A stretch of DNA of 64,000 nt from Sinorhizobium sojae CCBAU 05684. GTDB lineage: Bacteria; Pseudomonadota; Alphaproteobacteria; Rhizobiales; Rhizobiaceae. Below the pieces are notes generated by a model. It was not told where the DNA came from and did not search any database. It worked only from the letters and a program-made list of their open reading frames with translations. Within the stretch, counting starts at the first letter, position 1. Each line of letters begins with the position of its first letter. The stretch spans positions 3,265,001 to 3,329,000 of the forward strand of contig NZ_CP023067.1 of NCBI RefSeq assembly GCF_002288525.1, in the 5' to 3' direction. Both the position numbers and the translations under genes were made by a program. Of the stretch, positions 1 through 7,875 are shown piece by piece.

Positions 1-1232
1 TCACGGCGACCGATTCTCTCGAGCGCATCTCGGAGGAGCGGCACGGGGCGATCCGCCTCGGCACGCCCGCGGAGCTTTCGATGATGCGCCGCGTCTTTGC
101 AGTCATGGGCATGTATCCGGTTGGTTACTACGACCTTTCGACCGCCGGCGTGCCGGTGCATTCCACCGCCTTCCGCCCGGTCGGCGAGGCATCGCTGAAG
201 CGCAATCCTTTCCGGGTCTTCACCTCACTCCTGAGATTAGACCTGATCGCCGACGTCACCTTGCGCGCCGAAGCCGAGGCCATCCTCAAGGAGCGCCGGA
301 TCTTCACGGAGGGAGCGGTCGAGCTCACCGGAAGAGCCGAGCGCACCGGCGGGCTCGACAAGGCGGACGCGGAACGCTTCGTCGCCGAAGTGCTCGAGAC
401 CTTCCGCTGGCACGACCGGGCCAATGTCAGCGCCGATCTTTACAAGCGGCTGCACGACGCTCACCGGCTGATCGCCGACGTCGTCTGCTTCAAGGGGCCG
501 CACATCAACCACCTGACGCCGCGCACGCTCGACATCGACAGGGTGCAGGCGCTGATGCCGGACCATGGCATCGCGCCCAAGGCGGTGGTCGAAGGCCCGC
601 CGACGCGCCAGTGCCCAATCCTGCTGCGCCAGACCTCCTTCAAGGCGCTTGAAGAGGCCGTGTCGTTCCGCGAGGGAGATTGCTGGAAGGCCGGTTCCCA
701 CACGGCCCGCTTCGGCGAGATCGAACAGCGCGGAATTGCGCTGACGCCAAAGGGCCGCGGTCTTTACGATCGGCTGCTCGACGAATCGCGCAAAGTCGTT
801 CGCCCCACAGCCGACGGTTCCAATGCCCGGCAATACGAGGCGGCGCTTGCCGAAGCTTTCGCGGCCTTCCCCGACAGCTGGGCCGAAATTCGCGAGGCGG
901 GCCTCGGCTATTTCAGCTATTCTCTGACAGAGAAGGGCCGCCGGATGAAGCTTCCCGGCCGCCGCGATATCGACTCCCTGATCGCCGAAGGCCTCGTTCG
1001 GTTCGACCCGATCGTCTACGAGGACTTCCTTCCGGTCAGCGCTGCCGGTATCTTCCAGTCGAACCTCGGCGACGGTGCCCAGCAGGAATTCGTCGCAAGT
1101 CCGAACCAGCAACGCTTCGAAGCCGACCTTGGCGCCGCCGTGCTCAACGAATTCGAGCACTATGACGGGATCGAAAGGGCATCGATCGAAAGCTGCCTCG
1201 AGGCGCTGACTCCGGCGATCGCAGCGGAATGA
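1..1232 (+). CDS. hglS: 2-oxoadipate dioxygenase/decarboxylase, HglS/YdcJ (DUF1338) family, 5' partial
   Basis: The reading frame is open to the left window edge, so the start codon lies outside; the first ATG inside (81) is internal, because conserved family sequence (ERHGAIRLGT) is encoded before it. The run VGYYDLSTAGVPVHSTAFRP and the later HINHLTPRTLDID segment are hallmarks of the DUF1338 family. Characterised members (HglS of Pseudomonas putida) use a metal ion and O2 to convert 2-oxoadipate to D-2-hydroxyglutarate with loss of CO2, in lysine catabolism; the soluble, cytosolic location is family knowledge. The gene ends 10 nt before an FAD-linked dehydrogenase that could oxidise the product, and an aminoadipate semialdehyde dehydrogenase follows. 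That context supports the lysine role; the exact substrate here is inferred. Confidence 0.85.
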   Translation, partial: TATDSLERISEERHGAIRLGTPAELSMMRRVFAVMGMYPVGYYDLSTAGVPVHSTAFRPVGEASLKRNPFRVFTSLLRLDLIADVTLRAEAEAILKERRIFTEGAVELTGRAERTGGLDKADAERFVAEVLETFRWHDRANVSADLYKRLHDAHRLIADVVCFKGPHINHLTPRTLDIDRVQALMPDHGIAPKAVVEGPPTRQCPILLRQTSFKALEEAVSFREGDCWKAGSHTARFGEIEQRGIALTPKGRGLYDRLLDESRKVVRPTADGSNARQYEAALAEAFAAFPDSWAEIREAGLGYFSYSLTEKGRRMKLPGRRDIDSLIAEGLVRFDPIVYEDFLPVSAAGIFQSNLGDGAQQEFVASPNQQRFEADLGAAVLNEFEHYDGIERASIESCLEALTPAIAAE

Positions 1233-1242
1233 TACGCCAACG

Positions 1243-2664
1243 ATGATTGACAAGCACCATATCGACGCGCTGACGGAGCTTCTTGGCGACAAGGGCGTCA
1301 TCACGCGTCAAGAGGACATGGAAGCCTATGAGACAGGCGCCCGCTACGATCGCGGCCGCGCCGGCGCCGTGCTGCGTCCCGCGACCACGGCGGAGGTTTC
1401 CGCGGCCGTCGGCTATTGCGCGCGCAACCGCCTCGCCCTCATCCCGCAAGCCGGCAATACCGGCCTTGTTTCCGGCTCGACGCCGGATGAAACCGGCAGC
1501 GACGTGATCCTCAGCCTGGACCGGCTGACCCGCCAGTTCGAAATCGACATGGACAACCGATCGGTTCACCTCGATGCGGGCTTTCGCCTGTCGGACCTGA
1601 ACCGGAAGCTCGAGGAACACGACCTGTTCTTCCCGATCGATCTCGGCGCCGATCCGCGGATCGGCGGCATGATCGCCACCAATACGGGCGGCTCTCGCTT
1701 CCTCAAATATGGCGACGTCCGCCGCAACACGCTGGGGCTGAAGGTCGTTCTTGCCGACGAGGCGGGAACCGTGCTCGACCTCGATTGCAGCCTTCGCAAA
1801 AACAATACCGGCGTCGACTGGAAGCAGATCTTCATCGGCACGTCCGGCGCCTTCGGCATCGTCACCGAATGCGTGCTCAATCTCGAACGCCTGCCGAAGC
1901 AGACAGCGACCGCTTTCCTGGTGCCTTCGGGCGGCGCGCATGTGCTGCCGCTGCTCAAGGCGATGGAGGAACGGCTTGGCGCCTATCTCTCCGCCTTCGA
2001 GGGGATGTCGAGAAATGCGATCGCCGCGGCTTTCGCCCATGTGCCGTCGCTGAAGAACCCGTTCCAGGGCGGAAACATACCGGACTATGTGATCCTCGCC
2101 GAGATCTCCCGCACATGGACGCCGCGCGAAGGCGAGCAATCGCTCGACGCGGTGCTCGAAAGCGTGCTGGCGGAGATCTGGGGAATGGATGACGCGCCGC
2201 TCGCCGACGGCTTCATCGGGCCGCCGCACGAGACCTGGGCGCTACGCCATGCGCTTTCGGAAGGGGTGAAGCATTTCGGCAAGCTGTTCGCCTTCGACCT
2301 TTCCTTCCGCCGGGGTGACATCATGGCCTTCTGCGACCATATGAAGACGGAGATGTCGGCGCAGTTTCCGGGCGTCACCGTCTGCGATTTCGGCCATATC
2401 GGCGATGGCGGCGTGCACTTCAATCTGGTTGTCGAGAAGGATAGCCCGCTCTTGGACGAACCGAGTTTCGAGCAGCGCCTGCGCGAATGGGTCTTCGCCG
2501 TCGCGGTGGAGCAGTATCACGGCAGCTTCAGTGCGGAGCACGCGATCGGCCGCCGCAACCAAGCCTATTACGATTTCTACACGCCGGAAAAACTGAAGGA
2601 AATGGCGGCCGGTCTCAAGCCGATCACCTCGCCGGGAAGGCTCGGCAGCGTGCGGTTCGGCTAG
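1243..2664 (+). CDS. FAD-linked oxidase, probable D-2-hydroxyglutarate dehydrogenase
   Basis: This 473-residue protein has the GlcD/D-lactate dehydrogenase layout: an N-terminal PP-loop FAD-binding domain with PQAGNTGLVSGS near residue 73, then a C-terminal FAD-oxidase domain with GHIGDGGVHFN and GSFSAEHAIG, the histidine- and glutamate-bearing motifs of 2-hydroxyacid dehydrogenases. No signal peptide or membrane segment is seen. It starts 10 nt after hglS, whose product in known systems is D-2-hydroxyglutarate, so oxidation to 2-oxoglutarate is the most economical role. D-lactate or glycolate oxidation cannot be excluded from sequence alone. The ribosome binding site is weak, consistent with translational coupling to hglS. 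A short family-3 repeat follows the stop codon. Confidence 0.75.
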   Translation: MIDKHHIDALTELLGDKGVITRQEDMEAYETGARYDRGRAGAVLRPATTAEVSAAVGYCARNRLALIPQAGNTGLVSGSTPDETGSDVILSLDRLTRQFEIDMDNRSVHLDAGFRLSDLNRKLEEHDLFFPIDLGADPRIGGMIATNTGGSRFLKYGDVRRNTLGLKVVLADEAGTVLDLDCSLRKNNTGVDWKQIFIGTSGAFGIVTECVLNLERLPKQTATAFLVPSGGAHVLPLLKAMEERLGAYLSAFEGMSRNAIAAAFAHVPSLKNPFQGGNIPDYVILAEISRTWTPREGEQSLDAVLESVLAEIWGMDDAPLADGFIGPPHETWALRHALSEGVKHFGKLFAFDLSFRRGDIMAFCDHMKTEMSAQFPGVTVCDFGHIGDGGVHFNLVVEKDSPLLDEPSFEQRLREWVFAVAVEQYHGSFSAEHAIGRRNQAYYDFYTPEKLKEMAAGLKPITSPGRLGSVRFG

Positions 2665-2706
2665 CGCGGGATGAGGAAAAGTGTGCGCGGTTTTCCGCCC
2701 GGAGCC
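2665..2706. repeat. short palindromic repeat (family 3)
   Basis: Directly after the stop codon lies a GCGGGATGAGGAAAAGTGTG...CGGTTTTCCGCCCG unit. The same unit recurs, inverted or degenerate, near 12041-12090 and 53362-53405. It is a dispersed rhizobial-type palindrome with no coding content. Confidence 0.6.
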
Positions 2707-2744
2707 GCCACAGCCAAACGACAAGATCAAACGGGAGTCAGCAC

Positions 2745-4277
2745 ATGAATATTGCAGCCACGAAAGTCGACGTCGCCGAGGAGGCAGCAGCCCTCCTCGA
2801 AAAAATGGGCGTTTCCAAGGAAGCTTACACCGGCGGCGACATGCCGTCCTTCAGCCCGGTCACCGGCAAACAGATTGCAAGTCTTAGGACCGACTCGGCG
2901 GAAGAAGCCGCCAGGAAGATCGAAAAGGCGGACGAAGCCTTCCGCGCCTGGCGCCTGGTGCCGGCGCCGAAGCGCGGCGAGCTCGTGCGCCTGCTCGGCG
3001 AAGAACTGCGCGTCTTCAAGACCGACCTCGGCCGACTGGTCTCGATCGAAGCCGGCAAGATACCGTCCGAAGGTCTCGGCGAAGTGCAGGAGATGATCGA
3101 CATCTGCGATTTCGCCGTCGGCCTCTCCCGGCAGCTTTACGGGCTGACGATCGCCACCGAGCGACCCGGTCACCGCATGATGGAGACCTGGCATCCGCTC
3201 GGCGTCGTCGGCATCATCTCCGCCTTCAACTTCCCGGTCGCGGTCTGGTCGTGGAACGCGGCGCTGGCCCTCGTCTGCGGCGACGCCGTCGTCTGGAAAC
3301 CGTCGGAGAAGACGCCGCTCACCGCGCTTGCCTGCCAGGCGATCCTTAAGCGCGCCCTCGCCCGCTTCGGCGACGCGCCAGAGGGCCTGTCGCAGGTGCT
3401 GATCGGTGACCGGTCGATCGGCGAGGTGCTCGTCGACCATCCGAAGGTGCCGCTCGTCTCGGCGACCGGCTCCACCCGCATGGGGCGCGAAGTCGGTCCG
3501 CGACTTGCGAAGCGCTTCGCCCGGGCGATCCTTGAACTCGGCGGCAACAATGCCGGAATCGTCTGCCCGACGGCGGACCTCGACATGGCGCTGCGCGCCA
3601 TCGCCTTCGGGGCCATGGGCACTGCCGGCCAGCGCTGCACGACGCTGCGGCGTCTGTTCGTTCATGAAAGCGTCTATGATCAACTCGTGCCACGGCTAAA
3701 GAAGGCCTATCAGTCGGTCTCCGTCGGCAATCCGCTGGAAAGCTCGGCTCTCGTCGGGCCGCTCGTCGACAAGGCCGCCTTCGACAACATGCAGAAGGCG
3801 ATCACTGAAGCGAAGGCCCATGGCGGTGCGGTCACCGGCGGCGAACGCGTCGAGCTCGGCTACGACAACGGCTACTATGTGAAGCCGGCGGTGGTCGAGA
3901 TGCCGAAGCAGGAGGGCCCAGTTCTCGAAGAGACCTTCGCGCCGATCCTCTATGTCATGAAGTACAGCGACTTCGACGCGGTGCTCGCCGAGCACAATGC
4001 CGTTGCGGCCGGGCTTTCCTCCTCGATCTTCACCCGCGACATGCAGGAATCTGAACGCTTCCTGGCGGCAGACGGCTCGGATTGCGGCATCGCCAATGTT
4101 AATATCGGCACCTCCGGTGCGGAAATCGGCGGCGCCTTCGGCGGTGAGAAGGAGACCGGCGGCGGGCGCGAATCGGGCTCCGACGCCTGGAAGACCTATA
4201 TGCGCCGGGCCACCAACACGGTGAACTATTCGAAGGCTCTGCCGCTGGCGCAGGGCGTCTCGTTCGACATCGAATGA
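2745..4277 (+). CDS. L-aminoadipate semialdehyde / piperideine-6-carboxylate dehydrogenase (antiquitin-like ALDH7)
   Basis: This 510-residue aldehyde dehydrogenase resembles the ALDH7/antiquitin group more than general ALDHs. Visible motifs are NFPVAVWSWNAALALVCGD, ELGGNNAGIV, the catalytic cysteine at residue 298 in GTAGQRCTT, and the antiquitin signature SGAEIGGAFGGEKETGGGRESG. ALDH7 enzymes (AmaB/Pcd) oxidise L-2-aminoadipate 6-semialdehyde to L-2-aminoadipate with NAD+. The start at 2745 is chosen because GGGAG lies about 8 nt upstream and the protein then matches family length; the frame is open further upstream without homology. Next to a class I aminotransferase and hglS, it supports a lysine-degradation operon. 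Confidence 0.88.
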   Translation: MNIAATKVDVAEEAAALLEKMGVSKEAYTGGDMPSFSPVTGKQIASLRTDSAEEAARKIEKADEAFRAWRLVPAPKRGELVRLLGEELRVFKTDLGRLVSIEAGKIPSEGLGEVQEMIDICDFAVGLSRQLYGLTIATERPGHRMMETWHPLGVVGIISAFNFPVAVWSWNAALALVCGDAVVWKPSEKTPLTALACQAILKRALARFGDAPEGLSQVLIGDRSIGEVLVDHPKVPLVSATGSTRMGREVGPRLAKRFARAILELGGNNAGIVCPTADLDMALRAIAFGAMGTAGQRCTTLRRLFVHESVYDQLVPRLKKAYQSVSVGNPLESSALVGPLVDKAAFDNMQKAITEAKAHGGAVTGGERVELGYDNGYYVKPAVVEMPKQEGPVLEETFAPILYVMKYSDFDAVLAEHNAVAAGLSSSIFTRDMQESERFLAADGSDCGIANVNIGTSGAEIGGAFGGEKETGGGRESGSDAWKTYMRRATNTVNYSKALPLAQGVSFDIE

Positions 4278-4297
4278 TTGGCGAATAGGGTTCGACC

Positions 4298-5530
4298 ATG
4301 ACCATCAATGCCACGGTCAAGGAGGCGGGCTTTCGGCCCGCCTCGCGGATTTCCTCGATCGGCGTTTCGGAAATTCTGAAGATCGGCGCCCGCGCCGGTG
4401 CGATGAAGCGCGAGGGCAAGCCGGTGATCATCCTCGGCGCCGGCGAGCCGGATTTCGACACGCCGGACCATGTCAAGCAGGCTGCCTGGGAGGCGATCCA
4501 GCGCGGCGAGACGAAATATACGGCGCTCGACGGAACGGTGGAGCTGAAAGCAGCAATCCGCGAGAAATTCGAGCGCGAGAACGGGCTCGCCTATGCGCTG
4601 GACGAGATCACCGTTGGCACCGGCGCCAAGCAGGTCCTGTTCAACGCCATGATGGCGACCGTCGATTCCGGCGACGAGGTGATCATCCCGACGCCCTACT
4701 GGACCTCCTATTCGGACATCGTTGAGATTGCGGGAGGCAGGCCGGTCTTGATCCCCTGCAACGCATCCTCGGGCTTCCGGCTCACCGCGGAAAAGCTCGA
4801 GGCGGCGATCACGCCCCGCACGCGCTGGGTGCTCTTGAATTCGCCGTCGAACCCCTCGGGTGCCGCCTACGGCGCCGACGACTACCGGCCGCTTCTCGAC
4901 GTGCTGCTCAGGCATCCGCATCTCTGGCTGCTGGTCGACGATATGTACGAGCATATCGTCTATGACGACCTCCGCTTCGTCACACCCGCTCAGCTCGAGC
5001 CCCGGCTGAAAGACCGCACCCTCACCGTCAACGGCGTATCGAAAGCCTATGCGATGACCGGCTGGCGGATCGGCTATGCCGGCGGCCCGTGCGACCTGAT
5101 CAAGGCCATGGCGGTGGTGCAGAGCCAGTCGACCTCCTGCCCCTCCTCGGTCAGCCAGGCCGCCTCGGTCGCGGCGCTCACCGGCCCGCAGGACTTTCTG
5201 AAGGAGCGCACCGCAAGCTTCAAGCGCCGCCGCGACCTCGTCGTCACCGGCCTGAATGCGATCGAGGGCCTCGACTGCCGCGTCCCCGAAGGGGCCTTCT
5301 ATACCTTCTCCGGCTGCGCCGGCATGCTCGGCAAGGTGACGCCCATCGGTAAGCGGATTGGGACGGACGCGGATTTCTGCGCCTATCTGCTGGAAGACGC
5401 GCATGTCGCCGTCGTCCCCGGCTCCGCCTTCGGGCTTTCACCCTATTTCCGCATCTCCTACGCGACGTCGGAGGCGGAGTTGACCGAAGCACTCACCCGC
5501 ATCGCTGCCGCCTGCGCGCGGCTTTCGTGA
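4298..5530 (+). CDS. aatB: class I aminotransferase, AatB-like (aspartate or 2-aminoadipate aminotransferase)
   Basis: This 410-residue fold-type I PLP enzyme has a PSNPSG segment, a VDDMYEHIVYDD stretch and the Schiff-base lysine at residue 249 in VNGVSKAYAMTGWRIGY. It resembles AatB of Sinorhizobium, annotated as aspartate aminotransferase B. It starts 20 nt after the antiquitin gene and is the last gene of the rightward cluster. In that setting, transamination of L-2-aminoadipate to 2-oxoadipate, the substrate of the first gene of the cluster, would close the pathway. The family assignment is strong; the aminoadipate substrate is an inference, and activity with aspartate is equally possible. 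Confidence 0.82.
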   Translation: MTINATVKEAGFRPASRISSIGVSEILKIGARAGAMKREGKPVIILGAGEPDFDTPDHVKQAAWEAIQRGETKYTALDGTVELKAAIREKFERENGLAYALDEITVGTGAKQVLFNAMMATVDSGDEVIIPTPYWTSYSDIVEIAGGRPVLIPCNASSGFRLTAEKLEAAITPRTRWVLLNSPSNPSGAAYGADDYRPLLDVLLRHPHLWLLVDDMYEHIVYDDLRFVTPAQLEPRLKDRTLTVNGVSKAYAMTGWRIGYAGGPCDLIKAMAVVQSQSTSCPSSVSQAASVAALTGPQDFLKERTASFKRRRDLVVTGLNAIEGLDCRVPEGAFYTFSGCAGMLGKVTPIGKRIGTDADFCAYLLEDAHVAVVPGSAFGLSPYFRISYATSEAELTEALTRIAAACARLS

Positions 5531-5574
5531 AGGTTTAGGTGGACCTCACCTAACCTCAAAATGCCCTCACCCTT

Positions 5575-5602
5575 CCCCTCTCCCCGCACGCGGGGAGAGG
5601 GG
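5575..5602. repeat. C/G-rich palindrome (family 1)
   Basis: A perfect 13-bp inverted repeat (CCCCTCTCCCCGC / GCGGGGAGAGGGG) has a 2-nt loop and lies between convergent aatB and the XRE gene. It belongs to a family seen at least eight more times in the window. It could terminate transcription in both directions, although no T tract follows. Confidence 0.75.
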
Positions 5603-5659
5603 ACGTGTCCGGTAAGACGCCGCTCGAGAAGGCCGGAAGGGGTCCCGCGAGTCCCTTCC

Positions 5660-6208
5660 TCAAAATGTCGGCGGCGTGCAGGCGCTGATCACCTCGCAAG
5701 GTACCGGCCCGACGCAGCGGAAGCGGTGCGGCCGGCGGCTTTCGAAGTAATAGGCGTCGCCCGGCCCGAGAATGCGCCTTTCCTCGTCGACGGTCACCTC
5801 CAGTCTCCCCGAGAGCACGATCCCGCCCTCCTCGCCCTCGTGCACCAGCGGCACCTTGCCGGTATCTGCCCCCGGCTGGTAACACTCCTTTAGGATCTGC
5901 AGGCTGCGGCCGAAGAGATTGTCGCCGATCTGGCGATAGGAAATCGGTCCCTTGCCGATCTCCATCAGCTCCTCCGCCGCATAAAAGGCCTTGCGCGGCT
6001 TTTCCGGCTCGAAGGAGAAGAACTCGGCAAGCCCGATCGGGATGCCGTCGAGGATGCGCTTCAAGGCGCCAACCGACGGGTTGGAGGCGTTGGATTCGAT
6101 CAGCGAGATCGTGGAATTTGTGACGCCCGCGCGCTTGGCGAGTTCGCGCTGGGAGAGATTATGCATCAGCCGCACATGGCGCAGGCGGTTGCCGATATCA
6201 ACGCTCAT
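5660..6208 (-). CDS. XRE-family transcriptional regulator with C-terminal cupin domain
   Basis: This 182-residue protein has an N-terminal helix-turn-helix at about residues 8-60 (LRHVRLMHNLSQRELAKRAGVTNSTISLIE region) and a C-terminal cupin barrel (VHEGEEGGIVLSGRLEV, GDAYYFESRRPHRF). This PuuR-like architecture usually senses a small amine, amino acid or related metabolite through the cupin. It is divergent from the class III aminotransferase, with 144 bp between them holding inverted and direct repeats that are candidate operators. Control of that aminotransferase, and possibly of the neighbouring aatB cluster, is inferred. Confidence 0.85.
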   Translation of the reverse strand: MSVDIGNRLRHVRLMHNLSQRELAKRAGVTNSTISLIESNASNPSVGALKRILDGIPIGLAEFFSFEPEKPRKAFYAAEELMEIGKGPISYRQIGDNLFGRSLQILKECYQPGADTGKVPLVHEGEEGGIVLSGRLEVTVDEERRILGPGDAYYFESRRPHRFRCVGPVPCEVISACTPPTF

Positions 6209-6226
6209 CGCAAGTCCCGTGTTGAT

Positions 6227-6244
6227 CTTGTTCGGAATACCGAA
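6227..6244. promoter_or_regulatory. candidate operator, TTCGG-AATA-CCGAA
   Basis: The inverted repeat TTCGGAATACCGAA (6231-6244) is preceded by CTTG. A near copy of its left part, CTTGTTCGGGTATTC, occurs at about 6300. Both lie in the divergent promoter region of the XRE regulator and the aminotransferase. No binding data; pattern only. Confidence 0.4.
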
Positions 6245-6261
6245 ATTCTATCAGCTCCTCA

Positions 6262-6282
6262 CTAACAAATACAATGTGTTAG
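6262..6282. promoter_or_regulatory. candidate operator, CTAACA-N9-TGTTAG
   Basis: A 6-bp inverted repeat separated by 9 nt sits midway between the divergent XRE regulator and the class III aminotransferase. Dimeric HTH regulators commonly bind such sites. The assignment is by position and symmetry only. Confidence 0.4.
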
Positions 6283-6352
6283 GCAATCGAAGAAAAGGAC
6301 TTGTTCGGGTATTCAAATCATGGCGTCAATCGCGCGACCATAGGAGGATGCC

Positions 6353-7690
6353 ATGAACGCCCACGACAAGCCCAACGCTCCGATTCTCGACAGCTACTGG
6401 ATGCCCTTTACCGCCAACCGCCAGTTCAAGGCGGCGCCCCGCCTGCTCGCCTCGGCCGAAGGCATGCACTACACCAGCGTCGATGGCCGCCGGATTCTCG
6501 ACGGCACGGCCGGCCTCTGGTGCGTCAATGCCGGCCACGGCCGCCGGCAGATCGCCGCTGCGGTCGAGCGCCAGCTTTCGACGATGGACTATGCCCCCTC
6601 CTTCCAGATGGGCCATCCGATCGCCTTCGACTTTGCCGAGCGGCTTGCCGAAATCGCCCCCGGCGGCCCCGACGCCAGGCTCGACCGGATATTCTTCACC
6701 GGCTCAGGCTCGGAATCGGTCGACACGGCCTTGAAAATCGCGCTCGCCTATCAGCGCTCCATCGGTCAGGCCACGCGCACACGGCTGATCGGCCGCGAGC
6801 GCGGTTATCATGGCGTCGGCTTCGGCGGCATTTCCGTCGGCGGCATTGTCAACAACCGCCGGGTCTTCCCGCAGCTTCCCGGTTCCGATCATCTGCGTCA
6901 CACGCATGATCTTGCCAAGAATGGCTTCGTCAAAGGACAGCCGGAGCACGGCGCCGAACTCGCCGACGATCTCGAAAGGCTGGTGGCGCTGCACGGCGCC
7001 GAGACGATCGCCGCCTGCATCGTCGAGCCCATCGCCGGTTCGACCGGCGTCCTGATCCCGCCGAAGGGCTATCTCGAAAGGCTGCGGGCGATCTGCGACA
7101 GGCACGGCATCCTGTTGATCTTCGACGAGGTGATCACCGGCTTCGGCCGCCTCGGCGCCGCCTTCGCCACCGATTATTTCGGCGTGACGCCGGATATCGT
7201 CACCACCGCCAAGGGCCTCACCAATGGTGCAATCCCGATGGGCGCGGTCTTCGTCAGCCGCAAGGTGCACGACGCGCTGATGCATGGGCCGGAAGGCCAG
7301 ATCGAACTCTTCCACGGCTACACCTATTCCGGCCATCCGGCCGCCTGCGCCGCCGGCATCGCCACGCTCGACATCTACCGCGACGAAGGCCTGATGACGC
7401 GCGCCGCGGAACTGCAAGAGGACTGGCACGACGCGATGCATTCGCTGAAGGGCCTGCGGGATGTGATCGACATCCGCACCATCGGCCTTATTGCCGGCAT
7501 CGAACTCAGCCCGCGCGATGGAGCACCCGGAGCCCGCGCCTATGACGTCTTCGTCGACTGCTTCGAGAAAGGGCTGATGATCCGGGTCACCGGCGACATC
7601 ATCGCCTTCTCGCCGCCGCTGATCGCCGAAAAACAGCACATCTCCGGGATCGTCTCGATCCTCGGCGATGCGCTGAAGCGGGTGAAGTAA
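6353..7690 (+). CDS. class III aminotransferase, omega-amino acid:pyruvate type
   Basis: This 445-residue PLP enzyme begins after a strong AGGAGG at 6343-6348. Family signatures are GTAGLWCVNAGHGR, FFTGSGSESVDTALK, FDEVITGFGRLG and the Schiff-base lysine at residue 287 in TTAKGLTNGAIPMG. It falls among the beta-alanine/omega-amino acid:pyruvate aminotransferases, which move an amino group from a terminal amine to pyruvate. It is divergent from a cupin-XRE regulator and next to the aminoadipate cluster. A role in delivering a semialdehyde to that cluster is possible, but other omega-amines such as beta-alanine or GABA are just as likely. Confidence 0.82.
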   Translation: MNAHDKPNAPILDSYWMPFTANRQFKAAPRLLASAEGMHYTSVDGRRILDGTAGLWCVNAGHGRRQIAAAVERQLSTMDYAPSFQMGHPIAFDFAERLAEIAPGGPDARLDRIFFTGSGSESVDTALKIALAYQRSIGQATRTRLIGRERGYHGVGFGGISVGGIVNNRRVFPQLPGSDHLRHTHDLAKNGFVKGQPEHGAELADDLERLVALHGAETIAACIVEPIAGSTGVLIPPKGYLERLRAICDRHGILLIFDEVITGFGRLGAAFATDYFGVTPDIVTTAKGLTNGAIPMGAVFVSRKVHDALMHGPEGQIELFHGYTYSGHPAACAAGIATLDIYRDEGLMTRAAELQEDWHDAMHSLKGLRDVIDIRTIGLIAGIELSPRDGAPGARAYDVFVDCFEKGLMIRVTGDIIAFSPPLIAEKQHISGIVSILGDALKRVK

Positions 7691-7804
7691 CCGCACGGAT
7701 AGATTAGGGTAACAAGACCCCCCCAACCCCTCCTAACAAGGGGGAGAGCTAACTTGCCGCACCGTCCCTGCCTGTTGGTTCGAGAATTGACAGGAGATTG
7801 CTAA

Positions 7805-7829
7805 GCCCCTCCCACCTGTGGGGAGGGGC
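7805..7829. repeat. C/G-rich palindrome (family 1)
   Basis: GCCCCTCCC and GGGAGGGGC form a 9-bp stem in the gap between the convergent aminotransferase and glycerate kinase genes. A related C-rich run lies at 7718-7745. It may act as a terminator for one or both genes. Confidence 0.55.
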
Positions 7830-7875
7830 ATTCACACGCCTTCCGTTTCCAGGCCCGCTCCACACCTCAATCAAC

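Noticed and set aside
6353-7690. Lysine 6-aminotransferase assignment for the class III enzyme
   Set aside because: It would complete the lysine pathway neatly, but the motifs point to the broader omega-amino acid:pyruvate group and nothing specific to lysine 6-aminotransferase is visible.
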